Positions 25,140-32,864 of a stretch of DNA of 64,000 bases are shown in pieces (positions within the stretch are counted from its first letter, which is position 1; every line of letters begins with the position of its first letter). A program made the position numbers and the translations under genes. A model generated the notes under the pieces. It searched no databases. It worked only from the letters and a program-made list of their open reading frames with translations, and was not told where the DNA came from. This DNA is from Faecalispora anaeroviscerum (GTDB lineage: Bacteria > Bacillota > Clostridia > Oscillospirales > Acutalibacteraceae), in the NCBI RefSeq assembly GCF_947568225.1, contig NZ_CANOOQ010000001.1, positions 186,001 through 250,000 of the forward strand, in the 5' to 3' direction.

Positions 25140-25418
25140 TCATTCTGTTTCAATGCTGGTCTGCTCAATCAACAGCAGCTTTTGCGCCCGGCTGAGCCTT
25201 TTCAGCGCTGCCTCGCGCCGTAACGCTTCGCTTTTTGTAGCGTGACCTTCCACAAAAACCAGCTCTACTGGCCTGCGGGAACGAGTGTATTTTGCGCCCT
25301 TCCCGCTGTTGTGCAGGGCTGCGCGGCGGAACGGGTCGGTCGTGTAGCCGCTGTACAGGGTGCCGTCGGCGCAGCGCAGCATATAGGTGTAGTATTTCGT
25401 GGGTTTCTCAGCTTCCAT
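25140..25418 (-). CDS. GIY-YIG domain nuclease-like protein
   Basis: A small 92-residue single-domain GIY-YIG protein of the UPF0213/YhbQ type. The two strands Y-T-Y-M-L and T-L-Y-S-G-Y-T, followed by DPFRRAALHNSGKGAKYTRSRRPVELVFVE with the catalytic Arg, are clear, as is the later Glu in KSEALRREAALKRLS. Members of this family are widespread housekeeping proteins, possibly DNA repair nucleases, with no settled role. The gene runs in the same direction as the ABC-F gene upstream and is 18 bases downstream of it, so cotranscription is likely. Confidence 0.92.
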   Translation of the reverse strand: MEAEKPTKYYTYMLRCADGTLYSGYTTDPFRRAALHNSGKGAKYTRSRRPVELVFVEGHATKSEALRREAALKRLSRAQKLLLIEQTSIETE

Positions 25419-25436
25419 GCGGTGGCTCCTCCGCAG

Positions 25437-27215
25437 CTATTTTTGTGCGGCAATTTTCTCCGCTAACTCCGTCAGGTAAAGCCAGCGTTCTGTTTTTGCT
25501 TCCAGATTTGCTTCCAGTTCCGCCTTTTGATCCATGAGCGTTTGCAGGCGAACGTAATCACTGGCGGATTGGCTAATTTCCGCTTCGCATTCGGAAATTT
25601 TGGCTTCCAGTGCCGCAATGTCGTCCTCAATGGTTTCAAATTCCCGCTGCTCTTTAAAAGAGAATTTCAGCTTTTGCGCCCTTTTGGGCAGCTCTTTTGG
25701 GGCGGGGGCTTCTTTTTTAGCGGCTGACTGCTGCAGCTCCTTCCGGTTTTCATCGTAGTCGGAGTAATTCCCCGGGTACCGGAGAATATCGCCGCCGTCG
25801 TTCACTTCGAAAATGGTCGTTGCAACCTTATCCAGAAAATAGCGGTCATGAGATACCGCGAGTACGGGGCCGGAGAAGGATTCGAGATAATCCTCCAGAA
25901 TCGTCAGGGTTTCAATGTCCAGATCATTGGTGGGCTCGTCCAACAGCAGAATGTTTGGGGCCGCCATCAAAATACTTAAAAGATACAGGCGTCTGCGCTC
26001 ACCGCCGCTTAATCTGCCGATTAGGGAATATTGCAGATCCGGCGAAAACAGAAAGCGCTCCAGCATCTGCGACGCGGAGAAGGTACCCTCCGAAGTTTTG
26101 ATCTCATTCGAAACCTCGCAGATAAAGTCGTACGCTCTTTGGTTTGGGTCCAGTTCCCGGCACTCCTGCGAAAAATATCCGATTTTCACAGTGGAGCCGA
26201 CCTCCACCGTCCCCTCATCCGGCACGAGCTGCCCCGCGATCAGGTTCAGCAGTGTGGATTTACCGGCGCCGTTTTTGCCGACGATGCCAATCCGGTCATT
26301 TCGTTCCATCAGATAAGAGAAATCCTGAAGCACCGTGCGCTCGCCGAAGGCCTTGGTAACGTGTGACAGCTCAATAATCTTTTTGCCCAGGCGGCTGGAG
26401 AATTGAGAGAGCTGAACCGTATCGTCTGTTTCCGGCGCGGCCTGCTCCTTGAGTGCTTCATACCGGTCAATTCGGCCGCGGCTTTTTGTGCTGCGAGCCT
26501 TCGCTCCCCGCATGATCCACTGGTATTCCTTGCGCAGAATTGCCTGCCGCTTCCGCTCGCTGGCCGCATCCATTTCAGACCGCTGAGCCTTCAGCTCCAG
26601 ATACTTCGAATAATTTGCTTCATAGGTGTAGAGCTTGCTGTGAGAAAGCTCTACAATGTGGGTGACGACTCTTTCCAGAAAATACCGGTCATGGGTGACC
26701 ATGATCAGCCCGCCGCTAAAGCGGGTCAGCCGCTGCTCGAGCCATGTGACCATTTCACTGTCCAAATGGTTGGTTGGCTCGTCCAGAATCAGAATGTCGG
26801 CAGGGTGAATCAGCGCGGTGGCCAGAGCCACTCGTTTTCGCTGCCCGCCTGATAACGTTCCCATTTTCGCGTCATAGTCCGTAATCCCAAGGCGCGTCAG
26901 CATGGATTTTGCCTCGTACTCCTTAAGGTCACGGAACTGTGCGGGGAACTCTGCAAACACCTGCTCCAGCACGGTGTAGTCGTCTTGAATGGGCGGATTC
27001 TGGGGAAGATAAGACAGCTGGACGTTGGGGTTCGTAGAAATCAAACCTTCATCCGGCGGCTCCACTCCAGCCAGAATTTTCAGCAGGGTGCTTTTTCCGG
27101 TACCGTTAAGCCCGATGATTCCGACCCGGTTCCCCTCGTTCAGGTACAGCGAAACGTCTTGCAGCAGCTGCTTCATCCCATAATTTTTAGAAATTTTTTC
27201 TGCGGATAATAGCAT
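25437..27215 (-). CDS. ABC-F family ATPase (Uup-like)
   Basis: ABC-F proteins act on ribosomes rather than as transporters. Two ABC domains are present, with Walker A GLNGTGKST and GKNGAGKST, signatures LSGGQRKRV and LSGGERRRL, and Walker B LILDEPTNHLD and LLLDEPTNDLD. Between them a linker of about 70 residues (KRQAILRKEYQWIMRGAKARSTKSRGRID) is the P-site interaction motif. A C-terminal coiled coil (about residues 520-590) is like that of Uup. There is no membrane domain. It starts at ATG 27215 after AAAAGGAGC, behind an extended -10 TGTTATAAT. Ribosome rescue, assembly or DNA repair roles are all possible; antibiotic resistance is less likely without other signs. Confidence 0.95.
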   Translation of the reverse strand: MLLSAEKISKNYGMKQLLQDVSLYLNEGNRVGIIGLNGTGKSTLLKILAGVEPPDEGLISTNPNVQLSYLPQNPPIQDDYTVLEQVFAEFPAQFRDLKEYEAKSMLTRLGITDYDAKMGTLSGGQRKRVALATALIHPADILILDEPTNHLDSEMVTWLEQRLTRFSGGLIMVTHDRYFLERVVTHIVELSHSKLYTYEANYSKYLELKAQRSEMDAASERKRQAILRKEYQWIMRGAKARSTKSRGRIDRYEALKEQAAPETDDTVQLSQFSSRLGKKIIELSHVTKAFGERTVLQDFSYLMERNDRIGIVGKNGAGKSTLLNLIAGQLVPDEGTVEVGSTVKIGYFSQECRELDPNQRAYDFICEVSNEIKTSEGTFSASQMLERFLFSPDLQYSLIGRLSGGERRRLYLLSILMAAPNILLLDEPTNDLDIETLTILEDYLESFSGPVLAVSHDRYFLDKVATTIFEVNDGGDILRYPGNYSDYDENRKELQQSAAKKEAPAPKELPKRAQKLKFSFKEQREFETIEDDIAALEAKISECEAEISQSASDYVRLQTLMDQKAELEANLEAKTERWLYLTELAEKIAAQK

Positions 27216-27368
27216 GGATTGCTCCTTTTCGTTGTCATATATTCTTAATTATAACACAGATTCGCGCCTATATCTATGTGGAGAAGCTACCGGGTTTAAA
27301 ATATCAGCGGAGAATGAAAAAAGCTAACGATCCGATTCTCTTCTGCCATCGACTCAAACGAGGAAAAT

Positions 27369-27393
27369 AAAAAAAGAGAGCATAGCGCTCTCT
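27369..27393 (-). terminator. Intrinsic terminator after the hypothetical gene
   Basis: On the minus strand AGAGAGC and GCTCTCT pair around a 5-base loop, followed by TTTTTTT. It sits just downstream of the stop at 27407. Confidence 0.85.
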
Positions 27394-27406
27394 CCTGCGT
27401 AGGCAA

Positions 27407-27838
27407 TCAGTCCAGCGGGGTATAAAAGAAGGTGGTATTGTCTACGATGCGGCACCATTTCTGATGCTCCAGTACATGGATGATATCGCCGCGCTTTGCC
27501 CCCTTGCCAATCGCCTTGGTGATGTCGGTAATACGAATCAGTTTATTTGCGTTCTGCTGAAACACGACAAGCAGCCGGTCTTTTAAATCATCCATAGCTG
27601 ACGCTGTTTTTGCTTTGACCGGCTTCACACCGACCAGACACTCCGGGTGCTTCTTCAAATACAGAACATACACGGCTTTGATACGGCTGAGCAATGAGGG
27701 AGAGATCTGTATTAATTCCGGCAGCTCTTCAAACCGGCAGTTTACAAGGTCGCGCATCCATTTATAGCTATGCAGTTCGCAATAACGAAGAAAATCAGAA
27801 TAGTTATCTCCGCAATAAATTTGCTTAATTTCGTCCAT
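27407..27838 (-). CDS. Hypothetical protein with C-terminal winged-helix-like domain
   Basis: The frame is open from 27901, but ATG 27838 follows GAAAGGATG at a good distance and gives 143 residues. I do not recognise the family. The N-terminal 70 residues are helical with two Cys (IYCGDNYSDFLRYCELHSYKWMRDLVNC). The C-terminal part (DRLLVVFQQNANKLIRITDITKAIGKGAKRGDIIHVLEHQKWCRIVDNTTFFYTPLD) reads like a small winged helix. No signal peptide or membrane helix is present. The gene is followed by its own terminator and has no obvious operon partner. Confidence 0.7.
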   Translation of the reverse strand: MDEIKQIYCGDNYSDFLRYCELHSYKWMRDLVNCRFEELPELIQISPSLLSRIKAVYVLYLKKHPECLVGVKPVKAKTASAMDDLKDRLLVVFQQNANKLIRITDITKAIGKGAKRGDIIHVLEHQKWCRIVDNTTFFYTPLD

Positions 27839-28059
27839 TACGTTCATCCTTTCGTTTTTATGGCATAAAAAATAATTATACTCGGATTTTTGATCAGACA
27901 CAAGACTTAACTTTTACAGGATACGGATTATCGCTGAATCACTCTTCGTGTGAGGAAAGCGAGCGGATCGAATTCTGCCTAACGCCGCATCCGATGACGA
28001 TGGGAAAATACGGGTCAGTCTCCGGGTTTATTTGGTTTGAAATTATCAGGGAGGAACCG

Positions 28060-28089
28060 TGATAAACCGCGCCCCTGCACCGCATACTA
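28060..28089 (+). promoter_or_regulatory. SigmaG-like forespore promoter of the Tlp-like genes
   Basis: CATACTA (28083-28089) is the exact -10 seen at sigma-G promoters, and TGATAA (28060-28065) lies 17 bases upstream, close to the TGnATA -35. The GTG start at 28122 is 33 bases downstream. This fits genes for small spore proteins. Confidence 0.5.
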
Positions 28090-28121
28090 ATAAAAAACAC
28101 ACGATGCAGGAGGGTCTCTTT

Positions 28122-28574
28122 GTGAACAGGGATGTATTAATTCAGCAGGTAAAGAGTGAATATGCGCGCTTGGCGGAGCTGGAAAGCCGTGAGCATATCA
28201 CGGGTCGGTCTTACAGCGGCATGTCGCCCGAGGCGTATTATGAACGGACTTTAGAAAAGGCGATTCGTGATATTTCGGCCGGAAAGTACGACGACTGCAT
28301 TTCCGGCCTTCAGGTAGTGGAGCAGATTGCCAACCACACAACAAAAGCCCAGCGAATTCAAAACGTCATTGAATCTACGCTGCACAATATGGAAATCGCG
28401 GAGGAAATCATTGCTTCGGAGCAGGACAACAAAAAATTACAGGATTTAAAAGTGGAAAACGAACGCCGGGCTGAGGCAATCCCTCAGATGATTCGCGAAA
28501 TGAAGGAGGAGCAAGCTCGGGAGGAACTGGACGCCGACAGTCCTAATGTAATAGGAGGTGGAGAGAATGGATAA
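28122..28574 (+). CDS. Tlp-like small acid-soluble spore protein, long form
   Basis: The GTG at 28122 after GCAGGAGGG is the likely start, giving 150 residues; a longer frame from 28059 would run through the promoter. The C-terminal half (IESTLHNMEIAEEIIASEQDNKKLQDLKVENERRAEAIPQMIREMKEE) shows the pattern of the Tlp spore protein: a helix with N-M-E-x-A-E-E, then K-N-E-R-R-x-E-x-I-x-x-M-x-x-E-I-K-D-E. The first 75 residues are an added helical region with a conserved Tyr-rich stretch. It overlaps the next, related gene by 8 bases. Spore location is inferred from the family and the sigma-G-like promoter. Confidence 0.72.
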   Translation: MNRDVLIQQVKSEYARLAELESREHITGRSYSGMSPEAYYERTLEKAIRDISAGKYDDCISGLQVVEQIANHTTKAQRIQNVIESTLHNMEIAEEIIASEQDNKKLQDLKVENERRAEAIPQMIREMKEEQAREELDADSPNVIGGGENG

Positions 28575-28824
28575 CGACGCTGAGGCCATCAAAAAAATGC
28601 ACGAGGAGCAGGGGCGTGAGAGAATCGGAAAACTCCGGAAAAAACTCAATATCACCAAGTACAATATGGAGGTTTCTTCAGAGATCCTCGCCGAAACCCC
28701 CTCAGACGCACAAAAAGAAAAGCTCGCCCAAAAAAATATACGGCGCCAGCACGGGATTGCAGGCATTGAAAAGGAAATTCAAGACATTGAGCAGGCGCTG
28801 GAGGAATCAGAACAGGAAAAGTAA
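28567..28824 (+). CDS. Tlp-like small acid-soluble spore protein, short form
   Basis: An 85-residue protein starting at ATG 28567 after AGGAGGTGGAG. The body (KLNITKYNMEVSSEILAETPSDAQKEKLAQKNIRRQHGIAGIEKEIQDIEQALEE) follows the same Tlp-like pattern as the preceding gene: helix, short turn, then Gln/Asn/Arg-rich helix. The two genes are tandem relatives, so a duplication is likely. It is entirely hydrophilic, with no Cys and no signal peptide. The annotation rests on pattern, on tandem arrangement and on the promoter, not on a search, so a generic coiled-coil protein cannot be excluded. Confidence 0.68.
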   Translation: MDNDAEAIKKMHEEQGRERIGKLRKKLNITKYNMEVSSEILAETPSDAQKEKLAQKNIRRQHGIAGIEKEIQDIEQALEESEQEK

Positions 28825-28894
28825 AATTACGGGATTTGCTGTGGGCAGAGCATGATTCCAGATCGAAAACAAACACTAAATCCGGGGTGATGAT

Positions 28895-29518
28895 TTGGCA
28901 AGAGGCAGTACCTTATTTGAAGAAATAGAACGGCATCTGCTTTTTGACGAAAAGCCGTCCCATTTCTTATCGAGTCTTACCAGTACCTCTGCTCTCAGCG
29001 AGTATCCGCTCAATATGCTGGAACGGCTGCAAAACACGCCGCAATCCCCTGAGCACCATCCGGAAGGCAGCGTATGGAATCATACTTTATTGGTGGTGGA
29101 CGAAGCCGCAAAGGTGAGAGAAAAATGCAGCGATTCCCGCGCTTTTCTTTGGGCTGCGCTGTTACACGACATCGGCAAGCCCTCCACAACCATGCGCAGA
29201 AAAAGCAAAATCACATCCTATGACCATGACAAGGTGGGCGCGCAGCTCACAAAGGAATTTCTGAGCGTTTTTACAGCAGACACCCAATTTATTGAGCGGG
29301 TGGCCCGGCTGGTTCGGTACCACATGCAGATTTTGTTTGTGGTAAAGGATTTGCCCTTTGCTGATGTGGAGGGAATGAAGCGGGATACAGATATTCGGGA
29401 GGTCGCTTTGTTGGGGCTTTGCGACAGATTGGGTAGAAAAGGGGCCGACCGGCGGCTTGAAGAGAAAAATATCCAAACTTTTTTGAAAAAATCCGATCAG
29501 TACAACATGAAACAATAA
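28895..29518 (+). CDS. HD-domain hydrolase related to tRNA nucleotidyltransferase HD proteins
   Basis: A single HD-domain protein of 207 residues starting at TTG 28895 after GGGGTGAT. It shows the HD pattern: H in GSVWNHTLLVVDEA, the pair in ALLHDIGKPST, then H in YDHDKVGAQLT and Asp in LGLCDRLGRKG. The order and the KPSTTM stretch match the HD domains attached to some CCA-adding enzymes and stand-alone HDIG proteins that act on nucleotides or tRNA ends. No other domain is attached. The real substrate is unknown. A perfect terminator follows at 29521. Confidence 0.87.
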   Translation: MARGSTLFEEIERHLLFDEKPSHFLSSLTSTSALSEYPLNMLERLQNTPQSPEHHPEGSVWNHTLLVVDEAAKVREKCSDSRAFLWAALLHDIGKPSTTMRRKSKITSYDHDKVGAQLTKEFLSVFTADTQFIERVARLVRYHMQILFVVKDLPFADVEGMKRDTDIREVALLGLCDRLGRKGADRRLEEKNIQTFLKKSDQYNMKQ

Positions 29519-29520
29519 AC

Positions 29521-29570
29521 ACTATAAAAGAACCCGCCGCTTTTAGAAAAGCGGCGGGTTCTTTTATAGT
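29521..29570. terminator. Bidirectional terminator, perfect 24-bp inverted repeat
   Basis: The two arms 29521-29544 and 29547-29570 are exact reverse complements with a 2-base centre. T tracts at both ends make it work in both directions. It begins two bases after the HD gene stop. Confidence 0.9.
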
Positions 29571-29710
29571 GCAGTTTCAAAGGAACTGTGATAGGCTCAC
29601 AATCCGTTCCGTCAGGATTTTTATTTTTCAGAACAAAGGCACTGGGAATACAGCCCGCGCATAGTATGGTAAAAGAAATACACATATTGTGAGTATTGCG
29701 AGGTGCTACT

Positions 29711-30811
29711 ATGGCAAATAGTATGGTTCGTCACATGTTCCCGGGAAACAATACCAGCCAAGGCTTTTTCTCTTATTTTGCTTATATACTGCCGCAGCCG
29801 CAGGCAAAGAGTATCTACTGCCTGAAAGGCGGCCCCGGTGTGGGCAAATCTACATTTTTAAAGCGCATCGGCGAGCGGATGGCGCTGGAAGGCTTTGATC
29901 TGGAGTACCTGCACTGCGCATCGGATCCGGATTCGCTGGATGGCCTGGTGATCCCAAAGCTGGGTGTTGCACTTGTCGACGGCACGGCTCCGCATGTAAC
30001 CGACCCGGTGTACCCTGCCGCAGTGGACGAGATCATCAATCTGGGGGAGTACTGGGATGAGGAGGCCATCCGCAGCAATCGCGGCGAAATTGTGCGCATC
30101 AACGGGGAAATCAAGCGGCAATATAAACGCGCGTACAAATACCTTGCGGCTGCCAAGTGCCTGATGGATGATGTTTTAGAGACGTACGAAGCCGCGACAG
30201 ACAAAGCCGGTTCGCTGCTGCAGGCGCAGTACATCATTGACAGGGAGCTGGCTCAGGTGCCGGTAAACGGCAGGCTGGGCAAAACACGCCGTTTGTTTGC
30301 CAGTGCCATTACTCCGGCGGGGATCGTAAACCATCCGGAGTCGCTGGTGGACGGTGCGGGCAAGGTGTATTCCATCGTGAGCCGGTGGGGCGTTGGCGTA
30401 CACGAGATGCTGGAGAGGGTAGCAGCCGAGGCGGTCTTCCGCGGCCTGGATGTCGAGCTGTATTACTGCCCGCTCGCGCCTGAGACGCGCATTGAGCATA
30501 TGCTGATTCCGGAGCTGAAGCTGGCATTCATCTCAGAGAAGGACGGTTTCGAGATGAAAGGCCGTAAGCAGACAATACTGGACATGACGCAGTACACAGA
30601 CCTCAGGCAAACCGCACCGTACAAGGATGCGACGGAGTTCAGCGCCGGCACATTCCACCGGTTGCTGGAAGAAGCGATAAGCGCACTGGCTCAGACGAAA
30701 GAACTGCACGATGAGTTGGAAGGGTATTACATCCCACATATGGACTTTGGGCGCGTACAGCAAAAAGAGGAAGAGGTTTGCGAACAGATTTTGAAGCTGG
30801 CGAAGCGTTAG
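29711..30811 (+). CDS. P-loop ATPase of the PRK06851 type, unknown function
   Basis: The 366-residue protein has an AAA-like P-loop, LKGGPGVGKSTFLKRIG (about residue 43), and later a repeat of the same fold around YSIVSRWGVGVHEMLERVAAEAVFRGLDVELYYCPL, which gives an internal similarity of the two halves. The family is found in spore-forming Firmicutes and has no known role. The ATG at 29711 follows AGGTGC. A longer frame from 29696 is possible. No partner is adjacent apart from a gene 250 bases downstream, and no signal sequence is visible, so it acts in the cytoplasm. A role in sporulation would be a guess from the lineage and neighbours. Confidence 0.82.
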   Translation: MANSMVRHMFPGNNTSQGFFSYFAYILPQPQAKSIYCLKGGPGVGKSTFLKRIGERMALEGFDLEYLHCASDPDSLDGLVIPKLGVALVDGTAPHVTDPVYPAAVDEIINLGEYWDEEAIRSNRGEIVRINGEIKRQYKRAYKYLAAAKCLMDDVLETYEAATDKAGSLLQAQYIIDRELAQVPVNGRLGKTRRLFASAITPAGIVNHPESLVDGAGKVYSIVSRWGVGVHEMLERVAAEAVFRGLDVELYYCPLAPETRIEHMLIPELKLAFISEKDGFEMKGRKQTILDMTQYTDLRQTAPYKDATEFSAGTFHRLLEEAISALAQTKELHDELEGYYIPHMDFGRVQQKEEEVCEQILKLAKR

Positions 30812-30842
30812 GCCAGAGTCAAATCCACAATTTGAGAAAATC

Positions 30843-30886
30843 AAAAAACCGCATGGTACTGAAATTTTCAGCATCCATGCGGTTTG
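30843..30886. terminator. Hairpin terminator after the P-loop ATPase gene
   Basis: AAACCGCATGG pairs with CCATGCGGTTT, loop about 18 bases. The minus strand has a TTTTTT tract after the stem; on plus the T tract is short (TTTGTG). Confidence 0.65.
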
Positions 30887-31059
30887 TGCTTTGGGTTCCG
30901 GTAGTTTGAAAACGGTGTAGTTCAATTTATTTTTGCGTTTTCCGCCTTTTTAAGAATCAAGAACGCCCTGCCTTAATATCATGGAATAAGGCACTGAAGT
31001 CCTGTATCTTCCCGTCAACCCGGTTGCGGGCGGGAATCAAAGAAGATGGAGTTGATTTT

Positions 31060-32052
31060 ATGAATGCAGATGATTTCAATGAGTATAGTTATCTGGATCA
31101 GATTCGGATCAACGAGGGAGCTGATCAATGCAAGAGTACTTTGAACGAGCTTTTTCAAAAAGATATCCGGCGCGCAGTTACCCTGCTCAACGACAATCGG
31201 CTGATGTTTCCCTGCCTATACATACTGCATGAACCAATCCTGCGGCAGCGCACCCAACGATATTTAAACACGCGCAATATGACTGCCTTGCAGATTACCA
31301 ATCAAATCAGAGACTCGAAAGCGTCCGGAACCGATTATCTGTCCTCCAAGCAGAATTCAGTCTATCCTGTTCTCAAATGGATCTTGGAAACCGGCTTTGC
31401 CGAGGAAATTCCAGAGGATGATTATGAGGAAATACTCGACGTGGCCGTATCGGTATTAATCAATATTTATCATGACGCAGACATATTGCCGCTGGTGGTA
31501 GATCTGATTTTTAAACGCAACAGAAATGGGCGCTATATCCATGACCTGGTTTGGGCGCTTTTCCGTTTTCATGATCCCGAGGTATTGAAGCTGATCGCTC
31601 AGCGTCTGCGCTCTTCCGACCCGAAAGACGCGGACCTGGCCGCCGAGCTGTTGAATATCGACAAAACAGGTGTCCCGGCCGCGAAAGGCGATGGGGAAGG
31701 AAGGTACGAGGGTTATCTTCACTGGCTCGAGGAAAATCAGCCATACCTGTACTTTACGGAGGAAAGCTTTCAGTATAGCAGTAAGCCGATGTTCTGTGCT
31801 GTGGATCTGGAACGAAAATACTTGCAGAAAGGCTTTTCCTCCTACGAAAAACAGCCAATTGATTCGTTCAATGACGAAGAAAATAAAAGCATTGCTGCTT
31901 TTAAACAAGTGAGCGTCGAGGAGCAGAAAGCCTTATCGGAGTATTCGCAGAAAATTTGCAGCAAGAGTGTGCCGGCATGGAAGGAATGGCTACACGCGCC
32001 TGTCAGAGAACAGATTAGAGCCGCGAAAGCCGGATCGGAGGGAGACAAATGA
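31060..32052 (+). CDS. Unknown protein translationally coupled to tgl
   Basis: I do not recognise a family. ATG 31060 follows GATGGAGTTG; a longer frame from 31024 lacks a ribosome site. The 330-residue protein is hydrophilic and mostly helical, with repeating segments of about 35-40 residues in the middle (SVYPVLKWILETGFAEEIPEDDYEEILDVAVSVLINIYHDADILPLVVDLIF and VWALFRFHDPEVLKLIAQRL), reminiscent of HEAT-like helical repeats. The last codons overlap tgl by four bases, so it is translated with the spore-coat transglutaminase. This suggests a coat or sporulation role (inference from coupling only). Confidence 0.72.
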   Translation: MNADDFNEYSYLDQIRINEGADQCKSTLNELFQKDIRRAVTLLNDNRLMFPCLYILHEPILRQRTQRYLNTRNMTALQITNQIRDSKASGTDYLSSKQNSVYPVLKWILETGFAEEIPEDDYEEILDVAVSVLINIYHDADILPLVVDLIFKRNRNGRYIHDLVWALFRFHDPEVLKLIAQRLRSSDPKDADLAAELLNIDKTGVPAAKGDGEGRYEGYLHWLEENQPYLYFTEESFQYSSKPMFCAVDLERKYLQKGFSSYEKQPIDSFNDEENKSIAAFKQVSVEEQKALSEYSQKICSKSVPAWKEWLHAPVREQIRAAKAGSEGDK

Positions 32053-32864
32053 TCACAATATCCGGCTCTCCCTTTCAAATCTCTGAAATCATTGGAGACT
32101 ACTCCGAAAACAGCGTGGAAAGACAGCTTTTGGAGCAGATGTCAAAAAGCACGGAAACTTACCGGTACGATACTCTGGAGCAGCTCAAATTTGAGCTTGC
32201 CATGCGCAGGGAAATCGTTGAAGCAGCAAAGAAGCTGAATCGCAGCGGGCTAAAATTCGCCGTTTTTCACAAGTCGGAATGTAACCCGGACTATTGGGAG
32301 AGAACGAGCAACGGCGGTTTCCTTCTCAAAAGCGGAGTGAAGCCCAGCGATGCCATCCGGGACATTTTTACAAACGGTCGAAAATACGCCACAGAATGCG
32401 CAACCGCGATGGTGATTTTGTATTACAAAGCTCTGTTGGAGGTTCTTCCGGAGGAAAAGTTCAACAGCTTGTTTCCCTCGATTTATCTAATGAATTGGCA
32501 CAAGTTGGACCCTCTGCTCCGAGAGGCCGGGGCGCCCGAAACAGTCACGGATATCTTGCTGGGGGACCGGGGATATTTTAAAAACCCCGAGGTAGATCCG
32601 AAAGTCTCCGAATTGCAGGGCGAAAACGTCATCGTTCTGCCAGATGAATTGTACTACGGGCACGGTGTCGGGATCACCAGTGCTGACCGTATCATCCGCA
32701 TGCTCAATGCCAACCGGATAGAGGACGCAACCCAGTCGGCTTATTTTATTGAGAATTCTGCGGCCCGTCCCGACTTTAAAAAGCTGGCAAATGCCTCCCA
32801 AGAACCCGCCTCGCGTCCCGCAATCCTGCATTGGCGGCCTTTCCCGCAGCCGATCTCAGGCTAG
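32049..32864 (+). CDS. tgl: Spore-coat protein-glutamine gamma-glutamyltransferase Tgl
   Basis: Tgl makes isopeptide crosslinks between spore-coat proteins late in sporulation. The sequence follows Bacillus Tgl closely: REIVEAAKKLNRSGLKFAVF, KPSDAIRDIFTNGRKYATECATAMVILYYKALLEVL with the catalytic Cys in ECATAM, LGDRGYFKNPEVDP, LQGENVIVLPDELYYGHGVGI with the catalytic His, and ATQSAYF near the end. The length of 271 residues is slightly longer at the C-terminus. It overlaps the preceding unknown gene by four bases (ATGA). Its terminator at 32906 lies at the left border of the integrated element. Confidence 0.95.
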   Translation: MITISGSPFQISEIIGDYSENSVERQLLEQMSKSTETYRYDTLEQLKFELAMRREIVEAAKKLNRSGLKFAVFHKSECNPDYWERTSNGGFLLKSGVKPSDAIRDIFTNGRKYATECATAMVILYYKALLEVLPEEKFNSLFPSIYLMNWHKLDPLLREAGAPETVTDILLGDRGYFKNPEVDPKVSELQGENVIVLPDELYYGHGVGITSADRIIRMLNANRIEDATQSAYFIENSAARPDFKKLANASQEPASRPAILHWRPFPQPISG

